From contig JAKAVH010000238.1 in the NCBI GenBank assembly GCA_021827545.1, positions 1 through 5,515 of the forward strand: 5,515 nt of DNA, given 5' to 3'. The position numbers and the translations under genes are program-made. The notes beneath the pieces were generated by a model. It worked only from the letters and a program-made list of their open reading frames with translations. It was not told where the DNA came from and ran no database searches. How positions within the stretch are numbered: position 1 is the stretch's first letter; each line of letters opens with the position of its first letter. The stretch is from Thermoplasmata archaeon. GTDB lineage: Archaea; Thermoplasmatota; Thermoplasmata; UBA184. Below are positions 1-5,052 of the stretch, in pieces.

Positions 1-2
1 TG

Positions 3-359
3 CTCGTGAAGTGGCTGCCGAGCCGAGCCGAGATCACTCCGAAGAAGACCGGCCCGTACCTCCTCGGATGGACCGGAGGGCCCACCCACACCGCAAGAAT
101 CCTCGAATTCGAACCCGGTAAGAGCATCGGGTTGACTTGGGCGTGGCCTGGCGTCTCGCTGCGCGGAACGGTCCTCCGGCTCTCCGTCGCGCCGGAGGAC
201 GACGGGTCGCTCCTCACGGTCGAGCACTCCGGTTTCGCCCGAATCGGGGAGTGGACCGATCTCTACGGCGGAGCGGAATGGGGCCGGACCTACTTTGCCA
301 TGAACTTGAAGTCAGTCCACGAGACGGGCCATGATCTTCGATCCGGGCACGACGGGTGA
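3..359 (+). CDS. SRPBCC / AHSA1-like domain protein, 5'-truncated by window edge
   Basis: The reading frame is already open at the left edge (first full codon Leu at 3-5) and runs 118 codons to TGA at 357-359. A GTG lies at 6, but a start there would cut into the fold, so the gene most likely begins upstream. The visible part matches the C-terminal half of the AHSA1/SRPBCC (START-like helix-grip) family: a G-P-Y-L-L-G-W strand, an A-R-I-L-E-F-E-P-G-K strand with L-T-W-A-W, a V-A-P-E-D-D-G-S-L-L-T-V-E-H-S-G-F strand pair, then a long C-terminal helix ending N-L-K-S-V-H-E-T-G-H-D-L-R, where the family usually reads L-K-x-x-L-E-x-G-x-D-L-R. Such proteins bind hydrophobic ligands in a central cavity; the ligand is not predictable here. 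The next gene starts 24 bp downstream on the same strand, suggesting co-transcription. Confidence 0.82.
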   Translation, partial: LVKWLPSRAEITPKKTGPYLLGWTGGPTHTARILEFEPGKSIGLTWAWPGVSLRGTVLRLSVAPEDDGSLLTVEHSGFARIGEWTDLYGGAEWGRTYFAMNLKSVHETGHDLRSGHDG

Positions 360-373
360 GTCGTGGCGGAGGG

Positions 374-378
374 GGAGG
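374..378 (+). promoter_or_regulatory. Shine-Dalgarno GGAGG for the DHFR-like gene
   Basis: GGAGG lies in a purine-rich run 5 nt before ATG 384. It decides in favour of ATG 384 over the in-frame GTG at 363. That GTG has no comparable upstream motif and would add only seven residues (M-A-E-G-E-E-E) encoded by the SD itself. Confidence 0.7.
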
Positions 379-383
379 AAGAG

Positions 384-1010
384 ATGACTCGGAGAATCAC
401 GGCCAACCTGTACATGACCCTCGACGGTCGCGGCGAGTTCCCGAAGTACCCGGGTTCGGATGTCGCCTCGGACGAGGCCGACGAGTTCTTCCGATCCTTT
501 TGGACGAGCCGATACAAGGACGTCACCACGGTGGTCATGGGACGACGCTCGTTCGTCGGTCACCGGGATACCCACTCGCTTCGGGCGCGGAAACCGAACG
601 ACCCGAAGTTCATGTTCGAGTACTCCCGCTGGCTCGACCGCGTGGACAAGGTCTGCCTCAGTCGCACGCTCAAGGAGACCGGCTGGGAGAACTCTCGGCT
701 GATGAAGGGCGACCTTTCGGCCATCGTGAGGCGACTGCTCCGAGAGAAGGGCGGCAACATCATCATCGAGGGAGGCCCCCGGTTGATCCAGGACGTCCTC
801 CGACGCGACCTGGCGGACGATTATTGGCTCGTTCTGATGCCCGTCGTTTACGGGCGGGGGCCCCGATACTGGGGGACGCTGAAGGAGCAGCGAACCTTGA
901 AGCTCCTGTCGGCGAGCTCGCTCGAGTGGGGAGAAGTGCTGCTCCACTACGCGAGCCGGGGGAGGGTGCCGGACTCGGACCGAGGACGGGCGACGCACCC
1001 TTCGGGGTAG
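384..1010 (+). CDS. RibD C-terminal / dihydrofolate reductase-like family protein
   Basis: A 208-residue protein from ATG 384. It reads as a single RibD_C/DHFR-fold domain. The N-terminal strand is I-T-A-N-L-Y-M-T-L-D-G (5-15), then V-M-G-R-R-S-F (51-57), the family's G-R-x-T/S-[FY] motif. L-S-R-T (92-95) is followed by G-W-E-N-S-R-L, then G-G-N-I-I-I-E-G-G-P (123-132), the glycine-rich loop expected to contact the NADPH pyrophosphate. The end of the fold is L-M-P-V-V-Y-G-R-G-P-R-Y-W (151-163), and residues after about 190 are a polar tail. Homologues use NAD(P)H; many are called only 'dihydrofolate reductase family' and are neither proven folate enzymes nor riboflavin enzymes. No deaminase half of RibD is present, so a riboflavin role is unlikely. 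It sits 24 bp after the SRPBCC gene. From memory, this pairing recurs in bacterial genomes, often near ArsR-type regulators; none is visible here. Confidence 0.88.
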   Translation: MTRRITANLYMTLDGRGEFPKYPGSDVASDEADEFFRSFWTSRYKDVTTVVMGRRSFVGHRDTHSLRARKPNDPKFMFEYSRWLDRVDKVCLSRTLKETGWENSRLMKGDLSAIVRRLLREKGGNIIIEGGPRLIQDVLRRDLADDYWLVLMPVVYGRGPRYWGTLKEQRTLKLLSASSLEWGEVLLHYASRGRVPDSDRGRATHPSG

Positions 1011-1421
1011 ACGGACCGGCCGGCGCTTCGACCGCACCCAGAACCTCTTGGGCCGGAGCGATGCCCTCTCGATACCGGGACAGGCCCCTATCCCGAGCGG
1101 TGGCGATGCAAACGGATGGGCGCGGCCGATTCGGGACACCCGTGGTTGGCCCGTTGTCCCGCGAGCCCAAGATCTCCGAGGCGGCACCTCGAGGAGCTGT
1201 CCGAGGAAACGGTTCGTTTCGTTCCCGCTGATGACGTTCCGATGCACGTCGAAGCACGATCCGCGGGTGAGCGGTACCTTCTCCCGCGCCCGCGGATCGG
1301 AGTCCGTGGCCGTCAGCGTTCCGGCGCCCCGGTACGATGAGCGTTCGCCTTGATCGGATCGCGAGCTTCGTCACGGACGGCCGGCCGGCGCCTAGTCGTG
1401 GAACGCTGCGCCCCACCGCGA
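1011..1421. other. Convergent intergenic region, no credible gene
   Basis: These 411 bp lie between the stops of the DHFR-like gene (+) and the CLC gene (-). Open frames crossing it are arginine/proline-rich on both strands with no family resemblance, as expected for GC-rich shadows. It holds a small hairpin at 1177-1191 (CGAGG, 5-nt loop, CCTCG) and the large inverted repeat at 1257-1299 annotated separately. No T-rich tract follows either hairpin, so a classical intrinsic terminator is not evident. Confidence 0.6.
1257..1299. repeat. Inverted repeat with 11-bp perfect arms between convergent genes
   Basis: CGATCCGCGGG (1257-1267) and CCCGCGGATCG (1289-1299) are exact reverse complements separated by 21 nt. 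The position, between the 3' ends of two convergent genes, suits a bidirectional transcript-end structure. No U tract follows on either strand, so a protein-binding site or a chance GC-rich repeat remains possible. Confidence 0.5.
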
Positions 1422-3452
1422 TCACCGCGCGGTTCGCGAGACGGGTGGCGAGCCGGCTTCGGGCGCTCGGATGCCCCGGCGTGTCACGAGACCTATAACT
1501 CGGCTCGGGCCCTCGACGGAGACGACGGCGGCGACGTTCGTTCCCTGACGCTCCATACGGCTGAGCGATTCGTCGGCCGGGAGGTCGGCCGGGAGAAGGA
1601 GTTCCACCGGCCGCACGAGGTCGAACATCCGTGTTTGCAAACTCTCGTTCGTCGGGACCTGGAGCAGGTCGCTCAGACGAACCGCTCCCAACCAAGCTCC
1701 CCCCTGCTCGACGGAAAGCACCGAACGTCCATTGGCCACCGCGAGGTCGATCGCTTCGCGCACGCGCAGGGAGGGGGGCACGGGTTCGGACTCGTGTTTC
1801 GCGATCTCTCCGATCGGCGTCCCGGAAAGGAAGTAGCTTCGATACTCCTCTTGGTGCGCGGGGCTTTGGATGCGGCTCGGAAGCTGCTCGGAGTAGATGT
1901 GCGACCGGCCGGTAGCGACGTATGCCACGAAGATCGACAGCATCGCCGCGGGAAGGATCGTGTAAGTCCCCGCCATCTCGACCACCATGATCAGCACCCC
2001 CAGCGGCGCCTTCGAGATTCCGCCGAAGAATGACATCATCCCGACGATGGAGAAGACCGGTACGATGGTGAGCGGGACAAGGCCGGGCAGCAGGTTGTGA
2101 GAGATCCCTCCCACCACCGTTCCGAGGAACGCCCCCACGACCACGCTGGTCCCGAACAGGCCCGCGCTCCCCCCACTGCCAACCACGAACGACGTCATCA
2201 CCATCCGGAGAAACACAGCGGCCAACAGAGTCGCGAGGATCATCGCGGAGAAATTCCCCGAGGAGAGCCGCCCGAGCATCACGGCTTGGACGAACCCGTA
2301 CCCGACCGAAAGCGAAGAAAGGGAAGCGAAGTGCCCCTGCTCGGGCAACAAGAAGTATGCTCCGAGGAAGATGCCCCCGGCAACGGCCGCCCCGGCCGCC
2401 GGCCGAACGACCGGGGGCCAGCGGCGCGAACCAAACCACGAGTCCGTCCGGTGGTACATCCAGGTAAAGAATATCCCTACGGCACCGCAGACGATCCCGA
2501 GACCCGCGTAGAGGGGTAGCCGAGCGGGGTCGAAGGCGTAGTTCGAGAGCGCGCTCGGCGTCGCAAACAGCGTATGGAAGCCGAAGATGGTGGAGTACAC
2601 CGAGTAGGCCACCACCGACGCGATGATCGCAGGGACGAACACTTCGGGCTCGAAGTCGCCCGTGTAGAGGATCTCGGCCGAGTAGACCGCTCCGCCCAAC
2701 GGGGCGCGGAAGATCGCTCCGATACCCGCACCCATACCGGTCGCCAGGGCGATGCGACGGTCCCTGTCGCCCAGGCCGAACAGATCCGACCAGATCGAAC
2801 CGAAGCCACCCCCGATCTGAGACACCGGGCCCTCCCGCCCTCCACTTCCTCCGGTCCCCAGCGTGATGGCGCTCGCGATGGTCTTCAGAATCGGGACCCG
2901 GACCCGTACCTTGCCGGCGTTCTTGTGAAACGAACGGATGGTCGCGTCGGTCCCGTGACCCGCCACCTCGGGAGCCGCTCCCCGGACGATGATCCCCACC
3001 GCGAGACCGCCGATCACGAGCAGCGCTGGGACGACGAGTATCCGAGGGAACGAACTCGACCACGTGAGCTGGGAGAGGGCGGCGGTGCCCTCCGACGGCA
3101 GCGTCAGTCCGGCCAGCTGAACCAGCAGCGTTCCGGTGAGGAGCCCGATCAGGTAATAGAACAGCGCGGCGCCCAGCCCCGCGACGATCCCGATCGGAAC
3201 GGCGATCACCACCCACCGAGCGAGGTCGCGATAGACGCCCGTCCAAGCGGTGGAGTGCGGGGCACTAACTCTCGGGAACCAGCGACGCCCGACCGCGGCG
3301 GTCCGAGGAGAGAGGCGGACGGATTCCGATGGGGGTCCGGGGGTGCCGGGAGGACGAGGGGTCGTCGTAGGCTCACTTCCGAAGACGCAACGGGAGACCC
3401 GAGACGTGGTAAGGGATTTGCGGGAGGTGGAGACCGCACCCTTCGGGGGCAC
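1422..3452 (-). CDS. CLC-family chloride channel / anion transporter with C-terminal CBS pair
   Basis: 676 residues from GTG 3452, the first in-frame start after an upstream stop, to TGA at 1422-1424. The membrane core spans about 75-525. A-G-H-G-T (164-168) is the selectivity-loop position, and G-G-S-G-G-R-E-G-P-V (201-210) contains the external gating glutamate, E207. A-P-L-G-G-A-V-Y-S-A-E-I (250-261) is the helix H region. G-G-S-A-G-L-F-G-T (427-435) is the helix N motif, and Y520 in R-S-H-I-Y matches the central tyrosine. Residues ~543-660 form two CBS-like repeats, the second ending G-L-V-T-R-R-G, suggesting cytosolic nucleotide regulation. The protein sits in the membrane and conducts or exchanges anions. 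Residues 1-70 are Arg/Ser/Pro-rich, have no SD and resemble nothing known; the true start may be internal. At the E. coli internal proton-glutamate position there is Ile261, and at the central serine His166. Divergent from the Dps gene. Confidence 0.92.
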   Translation of the reverse strand: MPPKGAVSTSRKSLTTSRVSRCVFGSEPTTTPRPPGTPGPPSESVRLSPRTAAVGRRWFPRVSAPHSTAWTGVYRDLARWVVIAVPIGIVAGLGAALFYYLIGLLTGTLLVQLAGLTLPSEGTAALSQLTWSSSFPRILVVPALLVIGGLAVGIIVRGAAPEVAGHGTDATIRSFHKNAGKVRVRVPILKTIASAITLGTGGSGGREGPVSQIGGGFGSIWSDLFGLGDRDRRIALATGMGAGIGAIFRAPLGGAVYSAEILYTGDFEPEVFVPAIIASVVAYSVYSTIFGFHTLFATPSALSNYAFDPARLPLYAGLGIVCGAVGIFFTWMYHRTDSWFGSRRWPPVVRPAAGAAVAGGIFLGAYFLLPEQGHFASLSSLSVGYGFVQAVMLGRLSSGNFSAMILATLLAAVFLRMVMTSFVVGSGGSAGLFGTSVVVGAFLGTVVGGISHNLLPGLVPLTIVPVFSIVGMMSFFGGISKAPLGVLIMVVEMAGTYTILPAAMLSIFVAYVATGRSHIYSEQLPSRIQSPAHQEEYRSYFLSGTPIGEIAKHESEPVPPSLRVREAIDLAVANGRSVLSVEQGGAWLGAVRLSDLLQVPTNESLQTRMFDLVRPVELLLPADLPADESLSRMERQGTNVAAVVSVEGPSRVIGLVTRRGIRAPEAGSPPVSRTAR

Positions 3453-3470
3453 GCGGCCGCGCGTAAAGAC

Positions 3471-3487
3471 CCGGCCGTCACGGCCGG
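3471..3487. promoter_or_regulatory. 17-bp palindrome, candidate operator near CLC start
   Basis: CCGGCCGT-C-ACGGCCGG is an exact 8-bp-arm palindrome around one central base (3479). It lies 18 bp upstream of the annotated CLC GTG and about 275 bp upstream of Dps, in the divergent region. The symmetry and size fit a dimeric regulator site. Its pure G/C bulk makes chance or hairpin formation a real alternative. Confidence 0.35.
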
Positions 3488-3750
3488 ATGAGGTCTGCGT
3501 TCCCCCGACGCCCGCGTCTCACGCGACGGGAATCCGAGGTCGGGCTGCACGTGAAGTCCGGATCGACCGATCGTGGGGCTCTCGGCCCGGAACCCCCAGG
3601 CCCGGGTGCGCTCGGAGCTCCGGATGTGGCCGCGCGACGACCGCCTTCGCCCGGTCCGCCCCGGCGGCGACGGAGCGCAGGCGGCCCGACGCGCACCATG
3701 TCGAGCCGCCTTGACGAAAGTGGTAACCCGCGGCGGGCTCCTTGAGGAGC

Positions 3751-3755
3751 GAGGG
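3751..3755 (+). promoter_or_regulatory. Shine-Dalgarno GAGGG for the Dps gene
   Basis: GAGGG ends 5 nt before ATG 3761. A second GGAG at 3746-3749 lies slightly further out. This supports ATG 3761 as the start. Confidence 0.55.
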
Positions 3756-3760
3756 AAACG

Positions 3761-4246
3761 ATGCGGGCGGCATTGGGGGCGGAAGCGGAACAACGGCCCG
3801 GGGTCGTGCGAGCGCTCGAATTGCTCTTGGCCGACGAATTCGTCTTGTACACCAAGACCCGGAACTACCACTGGAACGTCGTCGGGCCGGGGTTCAGCGA
3901 ACTTCACAAGTTCCTGGACGAACAGTACAACATGCTCAACGGCACGGTCGACGAGGTGGCGGAGCGGATCCGTGCTCTCGGTGGGTGGGCGATCGGAACG
4001 CTCCACGAGTTCGGGGAGAAGACCCGGCTCAAGGAATCCCCCGGACGGTTCCCCGGGGCGCGGACGATGCTCGAGAACCTCCTGCGGGACCACGAGACCG
4101 TGATCCGGGAGCTGCGGGACCTGACCGAGCAGTGCGCCCAGCAGTATCACGACGGCGCGACCGAGGGGTTCCTCACGGAGCTGACCGTCCGCCACGAGAA
4201 GATGGCTTGGATGCTGCGCAGCCTGATCGCCCCGACGGTGCCGTAA
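3761..4246 (+). CDS. dps: Dps / ferritin-like DNA-protection protein
   Basis: 161 residues from ATG 3761, close to the usual Dps length of about 150-170. The N-terminal helix ends D-E-F-V-L-Y-T-K-T-R-N-Y-H-W-N-V-V-G-P (25-43), followed by F-S-E-L-H-K-F-L-D-E-Q-Y and V-D-E-V-A-E-R-I-R. The inter-subunit ferroxidase set is complete: H37, H49, D53, D64 and E68. Its spacing (12, 16, 27, 31 from the first His) is the same as E. coli Dps H51, H63, D67, D78, E82. Dps dodecamers oxidise Fe(II), with peroxide where known, and store ferric mineral; many also bind DNA. The N-terminus here is short with only two arginines before residue 17, so DNA binding cannot be assumed. The C-terminal helix H-E-K-M-A-W-M-L-R is typical of the wider family. 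It is transcribed divergently from the CLC gene, and no neighbour is close enough for an operon. Confidence 0.93.
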   Translation: MRAALGAEAEQRPGVVRALELLLADEFVLYTKTRNYHWNVVGPGFSELHKFLDEQYNMLNGTVDEVAERIRALGGWAIGTLHEFGEKTRLKESPGRFPGARTMLENLLRDHETVIRELRDLTEQCAQQYHDGATEGFLTELTVRHEKMAWMLRSLIAPTVP

Positions 4247-4266
4247 TCAACGAACGGGGACCACGT

Positions 4267-4281
4267 CCGGCGGTCCGCCGG
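4267..4281 (+). terminator. Palindrome 20 bp after the Dps stop, possible transcript-end hairpin
   Basis: CCGGCGG-T-CCGCCGG has 7-bp arms around one base and would fold with a 3-5 nt loop in RNA. The position just past the Dps stop suits a terminator or 3'-end stabiliser. No U-rich tract follows, so the call is weak. Confidence 0.3.
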
Positions 4282-4426
4282 GGGAGGCCCGAGAGCACCT
4301 GTCAAGAGGGTACGCCCCGCGCCGCGGGTCCCCCGTCGGGAAGGGCCGGTCCGCCCGCACCCGAAGGACGGGGGATCGCGCCCTCCCTCCCGGCGGTCAC
4401 CGGCGTCGCCACGTTGCCGGAAGGGC

Positions 4427-4480
4427 GGGGGGGGGCGCACGCTGCGTGCGCGTAGGGGATTCCCCCGGGTCCACGCAGCG
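4427..4480 (+). repeat. G9 run followed by competing inverted repeats; candidate structured RNA
   Basis: After nine consecutive G (4427-4435) comes GCGCACGC-T-GCGTGCGC (4435-4451, 8-bp arms). GGGGA-T-TCCCC (4455-4465) follows, then CACGCAGCG (4472-4480). The last element is an exact complement of CGCTGCGTG (4440-4448), so a 9-bp helix enclosing the GGGG/CCCC hairpin competes with the first hairpin. This could be a structured RNA, a transcript-end element or a consequence of high GC. Confidence 0.35.
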
Positions 4481-4488
4481 GTCGGGCC

Positions 4489-4547
4489 CGTCTCCGGTGC
4501 GGTCGCGACGCCGATCGAGACGTTCGTGGGCCCCGGCGGGGTCTCGA
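4489..4547 (+). repeat. Competing stem-loops sharing the GAGAC segment
   Basis: CGTCTC plus CGGTG (4489-4499) can pair with CGCCG (4509-4513) and GAGACG (4517-4522) across a 3-nt bulge. Alternatively TCGAGAC (4515-4521) pairs exactly with GTCTCGA (4541-4547), enclosing CCCC-GGC-GGGG (4531-4541). The two folds exclude each other. Function unknown. Confidence 0.3.
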
Positions 4548-4600
4548 CCTGCCTTCTCGGACGCATCTCTTCTTCTCGGGAGCGAGCGTCCCGTACTCTT

Positions 4601-4614
4601 GCTCGGGCCCGAGC
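4601..4614. repeat. Perfect 14-bp palindrome
   Basis: GCTCGGGCCCGAGC is its own reverse complement and is followed at once by a second overlapping palindrome, GAGCGCTC (4611-4618). It lies in the middle of the gene-free stretch, away from any start or stop. It could be a protein site or chance. Confidence 0.35.
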
Positions 4615-4697
4615 GCTCATGCCCCCGCGCTCGGTTCTCGACGCTCGGCCTGACGTGCATCGTTACCGCGGTACCGGTCGTAGCGTTCGCCTCGCAC

Positions 4698-4735
4698 GGG
4701 CCACGGCTCCCGCTCACCGTGGTCCGGGCCACGGC
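4698..4735 (+). repeat. Direct repeat GGGCCACGGC flanking a complementary segment
   Basis: GGGCCACGGC occurs at 4698-4707 and 4726-4735. Between them CCGTGG (4717-4722) is complementary to the CCACGG of either copy. With the first copy the helix extends to 9 pairs (one G-U). Confidence 0.35.
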
Positions 4736-5005
4736 CGTCGCCGAGACACAGGCCCGCGAAGCTCCGGGCGTCGTCGCTTGGGACCGTCCGGGACATGGCC
4801 GCTCCCCGATGCTCGTGCCTTCGCTCGGTGCGAATCAAACCGGATCCGACGGCGGATGGCGCTCACCGGAGCCGGTACTTAGGGCCGGGGCGCCGTGCAG
4901 CGCGACGGTCGGACGGTCGCCTCCGGGGCCACCTTTGGACCGCGCCGGACGAGGTGTAATAGGGTCCGCCGGTGTAGGGACCCGATGCGTCGTCGGGCGC
5001 CCGCT

Positions 5006-5042
5006 CCCTCGGGTCCTGAGGGGTCTGACCCCTCGAAGGAGG
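5006..5042 (+). promoter_or_regulatory. Antiporter 5' leader with mutually exclusive hairpins, one covering the SD
   Basis: Three helices can form and they share arms. A: CCCTC (5006-5010) with GAGGG (5018-5022). B: GAGGGGT (5018-5024) with ACCCCTC (5028-5034), a perfect 7-bp stem with a CTG loop. C: CCTC (5031-5034) with GAGG (5039-5042), which buries the Shine-Dalgarno. B leaves the SD free, while A would release the segment needed for C. This arrangement resembles a translational switch, but no ligand-binding domain is recognised. Confidence 0.35.
5036..5042 (+). promoter_or_regulatory. Shine-Dalgarno AAGGAGG for the antiporter gene
   Basis: A near-ideal SD ends 10 nt before TTG 5053. It selects TTG 5053 as the start over the in-frame GTG at 5104, which lacks a comparable SD and would remove most of the first membrane helix. 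Confidence 0.7.
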
Positions 5043-5052
5043 CCCCGGATCT

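Larger units (their letters stand above)
3453..3760. other. Divergent intergenic/promoter region between CLC and Dps genes
   Basis: These 308 bp lie between the CLC start (-) and the Dps start (+) and must hold both promoters if the two genes have their own. I see no strong consensus: an A/T-richer patch at about 3463-3468 and TTGACGAAAG with GGTAAC around 3710-3727 are the least GC-rich spots. Palindromic sequences occur at 3471-3487, 3613-3622 (CGGAGCTCCG) and 3727-3737 (CCCGC-G-GCGGG, just before the Dps ribosome site). Open frames here are low-complexity shadows. Confidence 0.5.
4247..5052. other. ~800-bp intergenic region, no credible gene, rich in inverted repeats
   Basis: The region runs from the Dps stop to the antiporter start. 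Frames of 73-157 codons exist on both strands, but all are Arg/Gly/Pro-rich, lack family motifs and mostly overlap one another. I found no tRNA cloverleaf and no recognised RNA motif. It contains a G9 run (4427-4435), inverted repeats around 4267-4281, 4435-4480, 4489-4547, 4601-4614, 4664-4673 and 4698-4735, and a tandem 8-mer GACGGTCG (4904-4911, 4912-4919). The 3' end is the leader of the antiporter gene. The least GC-rich spot that could hold its promoter is around 4931-4962 (CTTTGGAC, then TGTAATAG), which is weak evidence. Confidence 0.55.

Noticed and set aside
312..1247. 311-codon minus-strand frame opposite the SRPBCC and DHFR-like genes
   Set aside because: It is antisense to a protein with clear RibD_C motifs, and its own translation is low-complexity and arginine-rich.
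763..3246. 827-codon open frame on the minus strand, longer than the CLC gene
   Set aside because: It is an out-of-frame shadow: Arg/Gly/Pro-rich with no domain. The CLC frame on the same strand has all the family motifs, and the DHFR-like gene occupies its tail on the other strand.
3206..4195. 329-codon minus-strand frame across the intergenic region and Dps
   Set aside because: It overlaps the unmistakable Dps gene and the CLC start region, and the translation has no recognisable fold.
4749..4761. CAGGCCCGCGAAG, reminiscent of the conserved signal recognition particle RNA motif
   Set aside because: It departs from the SRP motif after the first eight bases, and I see no surrounding hairpin of the right form.
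4617..4838. 73-codon minus-strand hydrophilic frame (Arg/Glu/Asp-rich)
   Set aside because: It could be a small charged protein, but it has no visible SD or family resemblance and overlaps other equally long frames.
4827..4838. GGTGCGAATCAA, resembling a tRNA T-loop
   Set aside because: The T-stem does not pair properly and no acceptor, D or anticodon arm can be drawn upstream.
4526..4882. 118-codon plus-strand frame in the 800-bp gap
   Set aside because: GTG start without an SD, extreme Arg/Gly/Ser bias, no motif. Chance open frames of this length are common at this GC content.
4904..4919. Tandem 8-mer GACGGTCG x2
   Set aside because: Only two units and not near a start site. Too short to call a repeat array, and no CRISPR-like spacing exists anywhere in the window.
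4931..4962. TTGGAC followed 16 nt later by TAATAG as a promoter for the antiporter
   Set aside because: The -35 matches only half of the bacterial consensus and the domain of life is uncertain, so it is mentioned only within the intergenic entry.
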